This document shows positions 24,401 to 38,258 of a DNA stretch of 64,000 bases, one piece after another. The position numbers and the translations under genes are program-made. Within the stretch, counting starts at the first letter, position 1; each line of letters begins with the position of its first letter. The notes under the pieces are model-generated. The model did no database searches. It was not told the DNA's origin and saw only the letters and a list, made by a program, of their open reading frames with translations. This stretch comes from Auanema rhodensis (Eukaryota > Nematoda > Chromadorea > Rhabditida > Rhabditidae), in NCBI GenBank assembly GCA_964057225.1, contig OZ059895.1:22640688-22704687 (forward strand). The letters run 5' to 3'.

Positions 24401-25271
24401 AGAATTAATTTTTTCGTTGAATAACATTGTCCATCGTCTTTGCCTTGAAAAAAGGAATCTAAAAACATCTACTTTTTGCTAAATTATTTTGAAATTTTTC
24501 GAAAAAATTTTTGTCAAAATGTTTTTGGAAGCAATGTTGAGTGTACATGGAAACTCAACATACACTAATGCATCATTTTTCAAACGATCATAACTAATTT
24601 TTGTATTAAGCGTTTCTCAATGTAGTATAGTGCATTCGATGCGGATTTTTAAGCTGCGTCGATATGTGTTATCAGATTTGCGCTAGCTTAAAAATGCACC
24701 GAGATATCAACTGATATAAGTTCACACTTATATCCTCAATTTTCACCCTGAAGAATTAATTTTTTCGTTGAATAACATTGTCCATCGTCTTTGCCTTGAA
24801 AAAAGGAATCTAAAAACATCTACTTTTTGCTAAATTATTTTGAAATTTTTTGAAAAAATTTTTGTCAAAATGTTTTTGGAAGCAATGTTGAGTGTACATG
24901 GAAACTCAACATACACTAATGCATCATTTTTCAAACGATCATAACTAATTTTTGTATTAAGCGTTTCTCAATGTAGTATAGTGCATTCGATGCGGATTTT
25001 TAAGCTGCGTCGATCTGTGTTATCAGATTTGCGCTAGCTTAAAAATGCACCGAGATATCAACTGATATAAGTTCACACTTATATCCTCAATTTTCACCCT
25101 GAAGAATTAATTTTTTCGTTGAATAACATTGTCCATCGTCTTTGCCTTGAAAAAAGGAATCTAAAAACATCTACTTTTTGCTAAATTATTTTGAAATTTT
25201 CGAAAAAATTTTTGTCAAAATGTTTTTGGAAGCAATGTTGAGTGTACATGGAAACTCAACATACACTAATG
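21412..25271 (+). repeat. Eleven-unit block, copy 2 (3,860 bp)
   Basis: Units 61-71 repeat units 50-60 directly downstream. The first unit (21412-21762) starts with CAAATGATC and TTTTCGTATT (C32), then CTGCATCG, and only afterwards shows AT131 and C252. C32 is otherwise a Domain III marker. This unit therefore looks like a junction of two lineages. The last unit carries the 1-bp loss at 25197-25200. Confidence 0.88.
25197..25200 (+). other. 1-bp deletion in a T run (350-bp unit)
   Basis: The run GAAATTTTTCG of the other units is GAAATTTTCG here, one T shorter. The next unit starts at 25272 instead of 25273, and every later start keeps the shift. It lies in the last unit of Domain II. It could be replication slippage or a homopolymer sequencing error; the base sequence alone cannot distinguish them. 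Confidence 0.9.
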
Positions 25272-27026
25272 CATCATTTTTCAAACGATCATAACTAATT
25301 TTCGTATTAAGCGTTTCTCAATGTAGTATAGTGCATTCGATGCGGATTTTTAAGCTGCAATGATCTGTGTTATCAGATTTGCGCTAGCTTAAAAATGCAC
25401 CGAGATATCAACTGATATAAGTTCACACTTATATCCTCGATTTTCACCCTGAAGAATTAATTTTTTCGTTGAATAACAATGTCCATCGTCTTTGCCTTGA
25501 AAAAAGGAATCTAAAAACATCTACTTTTCGCTAAATTATTTTGAAATTTTTCGAAAAAATTTTTGTCAAAATGTTTTTGGAAGCAATGTTGAGTGTACAT
25601 GGAAACTCAACATACACTAATGCATCATTTTTCAAACGATCATAACTAATTTTTGTATTAAGCGTTTCTCAATGTAGTATAGTGTATTCGATGCGGATTT
25701 TTAAGCTGCGTCGATCTGTTTTATCAGATTTGCGCTAGCTTAAAAATGCACCGAGATATCAACTGATATAAGTTCACACTTATATCCTCGATTTTCACCC
25801 TGAAGAATTAATTTTTTCGTTGAATAACAATGTCCATCGTCTTTGCCTTGAAAAAAGGAATCTAAAAACATCTACTTTTCGCTAAATTATTTTGAAATTT
25901 TTCGAAAAAATTTTTGTCAAAATGTTTTTGGAAGCAATGTTGAGTGTACATGGAAACTCAACATACACTAATGCATCATTTTTCAAACGATCATAACTAA
26001 TTTTCGTATTAAGCGTTTCTCAATGTAGTATAGTGCATTCGATGCGGATTTTTAAGCTGCGTCGATCTGTGTTATCAGATTTGCGCTAGCTTAAAAATGC
26101 ACCGAGATATCAACTGATATATGTTCACACTTATATCCTCGATTTTCACCCTGAAGAATTAATTTTTTCGTTGAATAACAATGTCCATCGTCTTTGCCTT
26201 GAAAAAAGAAATCTAAAAACATCTACTTTTTGCTAAATTATTTTGAAATTTTTCGAAAAAATTTTTGTCAAAATGTTTTTAGAAGCAATGTTGAGTGTAC
26301 ATGGAAACTCAACATACACTAATGCATCATTTTTCAAACGATCATAACTAATTTTTGTATTAAGCGTTTCTCAATGTAGTATAGTGCATTCGATGCGGAT
26401 TTTTAAGCTGCAATGATCTGTGTTATCAGATTTGCGCTAGCTTAAAAATGCACCGAGATATCAACTGATATAAGTTCACACTTATATCCTCGATTTTCAC
26501 CCTGAAGAATTAATTTTTTCGTTGAATAACAATGTCCATCGTCTTTGCCTTGAAAAAAGAAATCTAAAAACATCTACTTTTTGCTAAATTATTTTGAAAT
26601 TTTTCGAAAAAATTTTTGTCAAAATGTTTTTGGAAGCAATGTTGAGTGTACATGGAAACTCAACATACACTAATGCATCATTTTTCAAACGATCATAACT
26701 AATTTTTGTATTAAGCGTTTCTCAATGTAGTATAGTGCATTCGATGCAGATTTTTAAGCTGCGTCGATCTGTGTTATCAGATTTGCGCTAGCTTAAAAAT
26801 GCACCGAGATATCAACTGATATATGTTCACACTTATATCCTCGATTTTCACCCTGAAGAATTAATTTTTTCGTTGAATAACAATGTCCATCGTCTTTGCC
26901 TTGAAAAAAGGAATCTAAAAACATCTACTTTTTGCTAAATTATTTTGAAATTTTTCGAAAAAATTTTTGTCAAAATGTTTTTGGAAGCAATGTTGAGTGT
27001 ACATGGAAACTCAACATACACTAATG

Positions 27027-29834
27027 CATCATTTTTCAAACGATCATAACTAATTTTTGTATTAAGCGTTTCTCAATGTAGTATAGTGCATTCGATGCGG
27101 ATTTTTAAGCTGCGTCGATCTGTTTTATCAGATTTGCGCTAGCTTAAAAATGCACCGAGATATCAACTGATATAAGTTCACACTTATATCCTCGATTTTC
27201 ACCCTGAAGAATTAATTTTTTCGTTGAATAACAATGTCCATCGTCTTTGCCTTGAAAAAACAAATCTAAAAACATCTACTTTTTGCTAAATTATTTTGAA
27301 ATTTTTCGAAAAAATTTTTGTCAAAATGTTTTTGGAAGCAATGTTGAGTGTACATGGAAACTCAACATACACTAATGCATCATTTTTCAAACGATCATAA
27401 CTAATTTTTGTATTAAGCGTTTCTCAATGTAGTATAGTGTATTCGATGCGGATTTTTAAGCTGCGTCGATCTGTTTTATCAGATTTGCGCTAGCTTAAAA
27501 ATGCACCGAGATATCAACTGATATAAGTTCACACTTATATCCTCGATTTTCACCCTGAAGAATTAATTTTTTCGTTGAATAACAATGTCCATCGTCTTTG
27601 CCTTGAAAAAACAAATCTAAAAACATCTACTTTTTGCTAAATTATTTTGAAATTTTTCGAAAAAATTTTTGTCAAAATGTTTTTGGAAGCAATGTTGAGT
27701 GTACATGGAAACTCAACATACACTAATGCATCATTTTTCAAACGATCATAACTAATTTTCGTATTAAGCGTTTCTCAATGTAGTATAGTGCATTCGATGC
27801 GGATTTTTAAGCTGCGTCGATCTGTGTTATCAGATTTGCGCTAGCTTAAAAATGCACCGAGATATCAACTGATATATGTTCACACTTATATCCTCGATTT
27901 TCACCCTGAAGAATTAATTTTTTCGTTGAATAACAATGTCCATCGTCTTTGCCTTGAAAAAAGGAATCTAAAAACATCTACTTTTTGCTAAATTATTTTG
28001 AAATTTTTCGAAAAAATTTTTGTCAAAATGTTTTTGGAAGCAATGTTGAGTGTACATGGAAACTCAACATACACTAATGCATCATTTTTCAAACGATCAT
28101 AACTAATTTTCGTATTAAGCGTTTCTCAATGTAGTATAGTGCATTCGATGCGGATTTTTAAGCTGCGTCGATCTGTGTTATCAGATTTGCGCTAGCTTAA
28201 AAATGCACCGAGATATCAACTGATATATGTTCACACTTATATCCTCGATTTTCACCCTGAAGAATTAATTTTTTCGTTGAATAACAATGTCCATCGTCTT
28301 TGCCTTGAAAAAAGGAATCTAAAAACATCTACTTTTTGCTAAATTATTTTGAAATTTTTTGAAAAAATTTTTGTCAAAATGTTTTTGGAAGCAATGTTGA
28401 GTGTACATGGAAACTCAACATACACTAATGCATCATTTTTCAAACGATCATAACTAATTTTTGTATTAAGCGTTTCTCAATGTAGTATAGTGCATTCGAT
28501 GCGGATTTTTAAGCTGCGTCGTTCTGTGTTATCAGATTTGCGCTAGCTTAAAAATGCACCGAGATATCAACTGATATAAGTTCACACTTATATCCTCGAT
28601 TTTCACCCTGAAGAATTAATTTTTTCGTTGAATAACAATGTCCATCGTCTTTGCCTTGAAAAAACAAATCTAAAAACATCTACTTTTTGCTAAATTATTT
28701 TGAAATTTTTCGAAAAAATTTTTGTCAAAATGTTTTTGGAAGCAATGTTGAGTGTACATGGAAACTCAACATACACTAATGCATCATTTTTCAAACGATC
28801 ATAACTAATTTTTGTATTAAGCGTTTCTCAATGTAGTATAGTGTATTCGATGCGGATTTTTAAGCTGCGTCGATCTGTTTTATCAGATTTGCGCTAGCTT
28901 AAAAATGCACCGAGATATCAACTGATATAAGTTCACACTTATATCCTCGATTTTCACCCTGAAGAATTAATTTTTTCGTTGAATAACAATGTCCATCGTC
29001 TTTGCCTTGAAAAAACAAATCTAAAAACATCTACTTTTTGCTAAATTATTTTGAAATTTTTCGAAAAAATTTTTGTCAAAATGTTTTTGGAAGCAATGTT
29101 GAGTGTACATGGAAACTCAACATACACTAATGCATCATTTTTCAAACGATCATAACTAATTTTCGTATTAAGCGTTTCTCAATGTAGTATAGTGCATTCG
29201 ATGCGGATTTTTAAGCTGCGTCGATCTGTGTTATCAGATTTGCGCTAGCTTAAAAATGCACCGAGATATCAACTGATATATGTTCACACTTATATCCTCG
29301 ATTTTCACCCTGAAGAATTAATTTTTTCGTTGAATAACAATGTCCATCGTCTTTGCCTTGAAAAAAGGAATCTAAAAACATCTACTTTTTGCTAAATTAT
29401 TGTGAAATTTTTCGAAAAAATTTTTGTCAAAATGTTTTTGGAAGCAATGTTGAGTGTACATGGAAACTCAACATACACTAATGCATCATTTTTCAAACGA
29501 TCATAACTAATTTTCGTATTAAGCGTTTCTCAATGTAGTATAGTGCATTCGATGCGGATTTTTAAGCTGCGTCGATCTGTGTTATCAGATTTGCGCTAGC
29601 TTAAAAATGCACCGAGATATCAACTGATATATGTTCACACTTATATCCTCGATTTTCACCCTGAAGAATTAATTTTTTCGTTGAATAACAATGTCCATCG
29701 TCTTTGCCTTGAAAAAAGGAATCTAAAAACATCTACTTTTTGCTAAATTATTTTGAAATTTTTCGAAAAAATTTTTGTCAAAATGTTTTTGGAAGCAATG
29801 TTGAGTGTACATGGAAACTCAACATACACTAATG
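27027..29834 (+). repeat. Tandem four-unit module (1,404 bp x 2)
   Basis: Units 77-80 (27027-28430) and 81-84 (28431-29834) share the order CA235 unit, T63+T98+CA235 unit (GTGTATTCG), then two C32/T149 units. The first units differ: unit 77 has T98 (CTGTTTTATC), unit 81 has T92 (GTTCTG). The T63+T98+CA235 unit recurs at 37206-37556, again followed by two C32/T149 units. Unit 80 has TTTTTTGAAAAAA (T281) and unit 83 a private ATTATTGTGA. Confidence 0.84.
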
Positions 29835-31589
29835 CATCATTTTTCAAACGATCATAACTAATTTTTGTATTAAGCGTTTCTCAATGTAGTATAGTGCATT
29901 CGATGCGGATTTTTAAGCTGCGTCGTTCTGTGTTATCAGATTTGCGCTAGCTTAAAAATGCACCGAGATATCAACTGATATAAGTTCACACTTATATCCT
30001 CGATTTTCACCCTGAAGAATTAATTTTTTCGTTGAATAACAATGTCCATCGTCTTTGCCTTGAAAAAAGAAATCTAAAAACATCTACTTTTTGCTAAATT
30101 ATTTTGAAATTTTTCGAAAAAATTTTTGTCAAAATGTTTTTAGAAGCAATGTTGAGTGTACATGGAAACTCAACATACACTAATGCATCATTTTTCAAAC
30201 GATCATAACTAATTTTTGTATTAAGCGTTTCTCAATGTAGTATAGTGCATTCGATGCGGATTTTTAAGCTGCAATGATCTGTGTTATCAGATTTGCGCTA
30301 GCTTAAAAATGCACCGAGATATCAACTGATATAAGTTCACACTTATATCCTCGATTTTCACCCTGAAGAATTAATTTTTTCGTTGAATAACAATGTCCAT
30401 CGTCTTTGCCTTGAAAAAAGAAATCTAAAAACATCTACTTTTTGCTAAATTATTTTGAAATTTTTCGAAAAAATTTTTGTCAAAATGTTTTTGGAAGCAA
30501 TGTTGAGTGTACATGGAAACTCAACATACACTAATGCATCATTTTTCAAACGATCATAACTAATTTTTGTATTAAGCGTTTCTCAATGTAGTATAGTGCA
30601 TTCGATGCAGATTTTTAAGCTGCGTCGATCTGTGTTATCAGATTTGCGCTAGCTTAAAAATGCACCGAGATATCAACTGATATATGTTCACACTTATATC
30701 CTCGATTTTCACCCTGAAGAATTAATTTTTTCGTTGAATAACAATGTCCATCGTCTTTGCCTTGAAAAAAGGAATCTAAAAACATCTACTTTTTGCTAAA
30801 TTATTTTGAAATTTTTCGAAAAAATTTTTGTCAAAATGTTTTTGGAAGCAATGTTGAGTGTACATGGAAACTCAACATACACTAATGCATCATTTTTCAA
30901 ACGATCATAACTAATTTTTGAATTAAGCGTTTCTCAATGTAGTATAGTGCATTCGATGCGGATTTTTAAGCTGCGTCGTTCTGTGTTATCAGATTTGCGC
31001 TAGCTTAAAAATGCACCGAGATATCAACTGATATAAGTTCACACTTATATCCTCGATTTTCACCCTGAAGAATTAATTTTTTCGTTGAATAACAATGTCC
31101 ATCGTCTTTGCCTTGAAAAAAGAAATCTGAAAACATCTACTTTTTGCTAAATTATTTTGAAATTTTTCGAAAAAATTTTTGTCAAAATGTTTTTAGAAGC
31201 AATGTTGAGTGTACATGGAAACTCAACATACACTAATGCATCATTTTTCAAACGATCATAACTAATTTTTGTATTAAGCGTTTCTCAATGTAGTATAGTG
31301 CATTCGATGCGGATTTTTAAGCTGCAATGATCTGTGTTATCAGATTTGCGCTAGCTTAAAAATGCACCGAGATATCAACTGATATAAGTTCACACTTATA
31401 TCCTCGATTTTCACCCTGAAGAATTAATTTTTTCGTTGAATAACAATGTCCATCGTCTTTGCCTTGAAAAAAGAAATCTAAAAACATCTACTTTTTGCTA
31501 AATTATTTTGAAATTTTTCGAAAAAATTTTTGTCAAAATGTTTTTGGAAGCAATGTTGAGTGTACATGGAAACTCAACATACACTAATG
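29835..31589 (+). repeat. Units 85-89: T92-AAT88-A73 module and a partial repeat
   Basis: Units 85-87 are T92 with A236 and A308; AAT88 with A236; and A73 with T149. Units 88-89 repeat the first two types. Unit 88 has the private changes TTTTGAATTA and ATCTGAAAAC. The same three-unit module recurs at 32994-34046, 35100-36152 and 48698-49750. The A308 change (TTTTTAGAAG) occurs mainly together with T92 or A236, so these alleles travel as a haplotype. Confidence 0.82.
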
Positions 31590-32993
31590 CATCATTTTTC
31601 AAACGATCATAACTAGTTTTTGTATTAAGCGTTTCTCAATGTAGTATAGTGCATTCGATGCGGATTTTTAAGCTGCAATGATCTGTGTTATCAGATTTGC
31701 GCTAGCTTAAAAATGCACCGAGATATCAACTGATATATGTTCACACTTATATCCTCGATTTTCACCCTGAAGAATTAATTTTTTCGTTGAATAACAATGT
31801 CCATCGTCTTTGCCTTGAAAAAAGGAATCTAAAAACATCTACTTTTCGCTAAATTATTTTGAAATTTTTCGAAAAAATTTTTGTCAAAATGTTTTTGGAA
31901 GCAATGTTGAGTGTACATGGAAACTCAACATACACTAATGCATCATTTTTCAAACGATCATAACTAATTTTCGTATTAAGCGTTTCTCAATGTAGTATAG
32001 TGCATTCGATGCGGATTTTTAAGCTGCGTCGATCTGTGTTATCAGATTTGCGCTAGCTTAAAAATGCACCGAGATATCAACTGATATATGTTCACACTTA
32101 TATCCTCGATTTTCACCCTGAAGAATTAATTTTTTCGTTGAATAACAATGTCCATCGTCTTTGCCTTGAAAAAACAAATCTAAAAACATCTACTTTTTGC
32201 TAAATTATTTTGAAATTTTTCGAAAAAATTTTTGTCAAAATGTTTTTGGAAGCAATGTTGAGTGTACATGGAAACTCAACATACACTAATGCATCATTTT
32301 TCAAACGATCATAACTAATTTTTGTATTAAGCGTTTCTCAATGTAGTATAGTGCATTCGATGCGGATTTTTAAGCTGCGTCGATCTGTTTTATCAGATTT
32401 GCGCTAGCTTAAAAATGCACCGAGATATCAACTGATATAAGTTCACACTTATATCCTCGATTTTCACCCTGAAGAATTAATTTTTTCGTTGAATAACAAT
32501 GTCCATCGTCTTTGCCTTGAAAAAAGGAATCTAAAAACATCTACTTTTCGCTAAATTATTTTGAAATTTTTCGAAAAAATTTTTGTCAAAATGTTTTTGG
32601 AAGCAATGTTGAGTGTACATGGAAACTCAACATACACTAATGCATCATTTTTCAAACGATCATAACTAATTTTCGTATTAAGCGTTTCTCAATGTAGTAT
32701 AGTGCATTCGATGCGGATTTTTAAGCTGCGTCGATCTGTGTTATCAGATTTGCGCTAGCTTAAAAATGCACCGAGATATCAACTGATATATGTTCACACT
32801 TATATCCTCGATTTTCACCCTGAAGAATTAATTTTTTCGTTGAATAACAATGTCCATCGTCTTTGCCTTGAAAAAAGGAATCTAAAAACATCTACTTTTT
32901 GCTAAATTATTTTGAAATTTTTCGAAAAAATTTTTGTCAAAATGTTTTTGGAAGCAATGTTGAGTGTACATGGAAACTCAACATACACTAATG
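31590..32993 (+). repeat. Four-unit module AAT88/C258 - C32/CA235 - T98/C258 - C32
   Basis: Units 90-93 carry, in order, AAT88+T149+C258; C32+T149+CA235; T98+C258; and C32+T149. The same series is found at 41067-42470 and 46592-47995. Unit 90 has a private ACTAGTTTTT, one of the few substitutions near the conserved unit-junction segment. Confidence 0.83.
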
Positions 32994-35900
32994 CATCATT
33001 TTTCAAACGATCATAACTAATTTTTGTATTAAGCGTTTCTCAATGTAGTATAGTGCATTCGATGCGGATTTTTAAGCTGCGTCGTTCTGTGTTATCAGAT
33101 TTGCGCTAGCTTAAAAATGCACCGAGATATCAACTGATATAAGTTCACACTTATATCCTCGATTTTCACCCTGAAGAATTAATTTTTTCGTTGAATAACA
33201 ATGTCCATCGTCTTTGCCTTGAAAAAAGAAATCTAAAAACATCTACTTTTTGCTAAATTATTTTGAAATTTTTCGAAAAAATTTTTGTCAAAATGTTTTT
33301 AGAAGCAATGTTGAGTGTACATGGAAACTCAACATACACTAATGCATCATTTTTCAAACGATCATAACTAATTTTTGTATTAAGCGTTTCTCAATGTAGT
33401 ATAGTGCATTCGATGCGGATTTTTAAGCTGCAATGATCTGTGTTATCAGATTTGCGCTAGCTTAAAAATGCACCGAGATATCAACTGATATAAGTTCACA
33501 CTTATATCCTCGATTTTCACCCTGAAGAATTAATTTTTTCGTTGAATAACAATGTCCATCGTCTTTGCCTTAAAAAAAGAAATCTAAAAACATCTACTTT
33601 TTGCTAAATTATTTTGAAATTTTTCGAAAAAATTTTTGTCAAAATGTTTTTGGAAGCAATGTTGAGTGTACATGGAAACTCAACATACACTAATGCATCA
33701 TTTTTCAAACGATCATAACTAATTTTTGTATTAAGCGTTTCTCAATGTAGTATAGTGCATTCGATGCAGATTTTTAAGCTGCGTCGATCTGTGTTATCAG
33801 ATTTGCGCTAGCTTAAAAATGCACCGAGATATCAACTGATATATGTTCACACTTATATCCTCGATTTTCACCCTGAAGAATTAATTTTTTCGTTGAATAA
33901 CAATGTCCATCGTCTTTGCCTTGAAAAAAGGAATCTAAAAACATCTACTTTTTGCTAAATTATTTTGAAATTTTTCGAAAAAATTTTTGTCAAAATGTTT
34001 TTGGAAGCAATGTTGAGTGTACATGGAAACTCAACATACACTAATGCATCATTTTTCAAACGATCATAACTAATTTTTGTATTAAGCGTTTCTCAATGTA
34101 GTATAGTGCATTCGATGCGGATTTTTAAGCTGCGTCGATCTGTTTTATCAGATTTGCGCTAGCTTAAAAATGCACCGAGATATCAACTGATATAAGTTCA
34201 CACTTATATCCTCGATTTTCACCCTGAAGAATTAATTTTTTCGTTGAATAACAATGTCCATCGTCTTTGCCTTAAAAAAAGAAATCTAAAAACATCTACT
34301 TTTTGCTAAATTATTTTGAAATTTTTCGAAAAAATTTTTGTCAAAATGTTTTTGGAAGCAATGTTGAGTGTACATGGAAACTCAACATACACTAATGCAT
34401 CATTTTTCAAACGATCATAACTAATTTTTGTATTAAGCGTTTCTCAATGTAGTATAGTGCATTCGATGCAGATTTTTAAGCTGCGTCGATCTGTGTTATC
34501 AGATTTGCGCTAGCTTAAAAATGCACCGAGATATCAACTGATATATGTTCACACTTATATCCTCGATTTTCACCCTGAAGAATTAATTTTTTCGTTGAAT
34601 AACAATGTCCATCGTCTTTGCCTTGAAAAAAGGAATCTAAAAACATCTACTTTTTGCTAAATTATTTTGAAATTTTTCGAAAAAATTTTTGTCAAAATGT
34701 TTTTGGAAGCAATGTTGAGTGTACATGGAAACTCAACATACACTAATGCATCATTTTTCAAACGATCATAACTAATTTTCGTATTAAGCGTTTCTCAATG
34801 TAGTATAGTGCATTCGATGCGGATTTTTAAGCTGCGTCGATCTGTGTTATCAGATTTGCGCTAGCTTAAAAATGCACCGAGATATCAACTGATATATGTT
34901 CACACTTATATCCTCGATTTTCACCCTGAAGAATTAATTTTTTCGTTGAATAACAATGTCCATCGTCTTTGCCTTGAAAAAAGGAATCTAAAAACATCTA
35001 CTTTTTGCTAAATTATTTTGAAATTTTTCGAAAAAATTTTTGTCAAAATGTTTTTGGAAGCAATGTTGAGTGTACATGGAAACTCAACATACACTAATGC
35101 ATCATTTTTCAAACGATCATAACTAATTTTTGTATTAAGCGTTTCTCAATGTAGTATAGTGCATTCGATGCGGATTTTTAAGCTGCGTCGTTCTGTGTTA
35201 TCAGATTTGCGCTAGCTTAAAAATGCACCGAGATATCAACTGATATAAGTTCACACTTATATCCTCGATTTTCACCCTGAAGAATTAATTTTTTCGTTGA
35301 ATAACAATGTCCATCGTCTTTGCCTTGAAAAAAGAAATCTAAAAACATCTACTTTTTGCTAAATTATTTTGAAATTTTTCGAAAAAATTTTTGTCAAAAT
35401 GTTTTTAGAAGCAATGTTGAGTGTACATGGAAACTCAACATACACTAATGCATCATTTTTCAAACGATCATAACTAATTTTTGTATTAAGCGTTTCTCAA
35501 TGTAGTATAGTGCATTCGATGCGGATTTTTAAGCTGCAATGATCTGTGTTATCAGATTTGCGCTAGCTTAAAAATGCACCGAGATATCAACTGATATAAG
35601 TTCACACTTATATCCTCGATTTTCACCCTGAAGAATTAATTTTTTCGTTGAATAACAATGTCCATCGTCTTTGCCTTAAAAAAAGAAATCTAAAAACATC
35701 TACTTTTTGCTAAATTATTTTGAAATTTTTCGAAAAAATTTTTGTCAAAATGTTTTTGGAAGCAATGTTGAGTGTACATGGAAACTCAACATACACTAAT
35801 GCATCATTTTTCAAACGATCATAACTAATTTTTGTATTAAGCGTTTCTCAATGTAGTATAGTGCATTCGATGCAGATTTTTAAGCTGCGTCGATCTGTGT

Positions 35901-37205
35901 TATCAGATTTGCGCTAGCTTAAAAATGCACCGAGATATCAACTGATATATGTTCACACTTATATCCTCGATTTTCACCCTGAAGAATTAATTTTTTCGTT
36001 GAATAACAATGTCCATCGTCTTTGCCTTGAAAAAAGGAATCTAAAAACATCTACTTTTTGCTAAATTATTTTGAAATTTTTCGAAAAAATTTTTGTCAAA
36101 ATGTTTTTGGAAGCAATGTTGAGTGTACATGGAAACTCAACATACACTAATGCATCATTTTTCAAACGATCATAACTAATTTTTGTATTAAGCGTTTCTC
36201 AATGTAGTATAGTGCATTCGATGCGGATTTTTAAGCTGCGTCGATCTGTTTTATCAGATTTGCGCTAGCTTAAAAATGCACCGAGATATCAACTGATATA
36301 AGTTCACACTTATATCCTCGATTTTCACCCTGAAGAATTAATTTTTTCGTTGAATAACAATGTCCATCGTCTTTGCCTTGAAAAAACAAATCTAAAAACA
36401 TCTACTTTTTGCTAAATTATTTTGAAATTTTTCGAAAAAATTTTTGTCAAAATGTTTTTGGAAGCAATGTTGAGTGTACATGGAAACTCAACATACACTA
36501 ATGCATCATTTTTCAAACGATCATAACTAATTTTTGTATTAAGCGTTTCTCAATGTAGTATAGTGCATTCGATGCGGATTTTTAAGCTGCGTCGATCTGT
36601 TTTATCAGATTTGCGCTAGCTTAAAAATGCACCGAGATATCAACTGATATAAGTTCACACTTATATCCTCGATTTTCACCCTGAAGAATTAATTTTTTCG
36701 TTGAATAACAATGTCCATCGTCTTTGCCTTGAAAAAAGGAATCTAAAAACATCTACTTTTCGCTAAATTATTCTGAAATTTTTCGAAAAAATTTTTGTCA
36801 AAATGTTTTTGGAAGCAATGTTGAGTGTACATGGAAACTCAACATACACTAATGCATCATTTTTCAAACGATCATAACTAATTTTTGTATTAAGCGTTTC
36901 TCAATGTAGTATAGTGCATTCGATGCGGATTTTTAAGCTGCGTCGATCTGTTTTATCAGATTTGCGCTAGCTTAAAAATGCACCGAGATATCAACTGATA
37001 TAAGTTCACACTTATATCCTCGATTTTCACCCTGAAGAATTAATTTTTTCGTTGAATAACAATGTCCATCGTCTTTGCCTTGAAAAAACAAATCTAAAAA
37101 CATCTACTTTTTGCTAAATTATTTTGAGATTTTTCGAAAAAATTTTTGTCAAAATGTTTTTGGAAGCAATGTTGAGTGTACATGGAAACTCAACATACAC
37201 TAATG
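32994..37205 (+). repeat. Two related six-unit stretches (2,106-bp offset)
   Basis: Units 94-97 (32994-34397) and 100-103 (35100-36503) match as T92/A236/A308, AAT88 with GCCTTAAAAAAAG, A73/T149, then T98. The GCCTTAAAAAAAGAAATC form is rare and is shared by units 95, 97 and 101. The remaining units (98-99 and 104-105) differ, so the duplication was either partial or later overwritten. Confidence 0.78.
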
Positions 37206-38258
37206 CATCATTTTTCAAACGATCATAACTAATTTTTGTATTAAGCGTTTCTCAATGTAGTATAGTGTATTCGATGCGGATTTTTAAGCTGCGTCGATCT
37301 GTTTTATCAGATTTGCGCTAGCTTAAAAATGCACCGAGATATCAACTGATATAAGTTCACACTTATATCCTCGATTTTCACCCTGAAGAATTAATTTTTT
37401 CGTTGAATAACAATGTCCATCGTCTTTGCCTTGAAAAAACAAATCTAAAAACATCTACTTTTTGCTAAATTATTTTGAAATTTTTCGAAAAAATTTTTGT
37501 CAAAATGTTTTTGGAAGCAATGTTGAGTGTACATGGAAACTCAACATACACTAATGCATCATTTTTCAAACGATCATAACTAATTTTCGTATTAAGCGTT
37601 TCTCAATGTAGTATAGTGCATTCGATGCGGATTTTTAAGCTGCGTCGATCTGTGTTATCAGATTTGCGCTAGCTTAAAAATGCACCGAGATATCAACTGA
37701 TATATGTTCACACTTATATCCTCGATTTTCACCCTGAAGAATAAATTTTTTCGTTGAATAACAATGTCCATCGTCTTTGCCTTGAAAAAAGGAATCTAAA
37801 AACATCTACTTTTTGCTAAATTATTTTGAAATTTTTCGAAAAAATTTTTGTCAAAATGTTTTTGGAAGCAATGTTGAGTGTACATGGAAACTCAACATAC
37901 ACTAATGCATCATTTTTCAAACGATCATAACTAATTTTCGTATTAAGCGTTTCTCAATGTAGTATAGTGCATTCGATGCGGATTTTTAAGCTGCGTCGAT
38001 CTGTGTTATCAGATTTGCGCTAGCTTAAAAATGCACCGAGATATCAACTGATATATGTTCACACTTATATCCTCGATTTTCACCCTGAAGAATTAATTTT
38101 TTCGTTGAATAACAATGTCCATCGTCTTTGCCTTGAAAAAAGGAATCTAAAAACATCTACTTTTTGCTAAATTATTTTGAAATTTTTCGAAAAAATTTTT
38201 GTCAAAATGTTTTTGGAAGCAATGTTGAGTGTACATGGAAACTCAACATACACTAATG
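37206..38258 (+). repeat. Units 106-108: T63+T98+CA235 unit followed by two C32/T149 units
   Basis: This three-unit stretch repeats the order seen in units 78-80 and 82-84. Unit 106 has GTGTATTCG, CTGTTTTATC and AAAACAAATC. Units 107-108 have TTTTCGTATT and GATATATG. Unit 107 has a private AGAATAAATTT. Nothing other than satellite sequence is present. Confidence 0.8.

Larger units (their letters stand above)
6670..25271 (+). repeat. Domain II: heterogeneous satellite units (mostly T208)
   Basis: Units 19-71 mostly keep ACATTGTCC (T208) but carry several shuffled variant sets: G38 (ATTGAGCG), AT131-132 (CACCATGATA), A147 (GATAAAAG), C252 (TCTCCTTT), A226 (GCCATGAAA) with A272 (TTTTAAAAT), and scattered A168. 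There is no single period; local 2-, 4-, 7- and 11-unit repeats are superimposed. Units 27 and 29 share G38 with TAGTGTAG; units 36, 40, 42, 44, 49, 53 and 64 share G38 with GATAAAAG. Nothing but satellite sequence is present. The last unit (24922-25271) is 350 bp. Confidence 0.88.
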
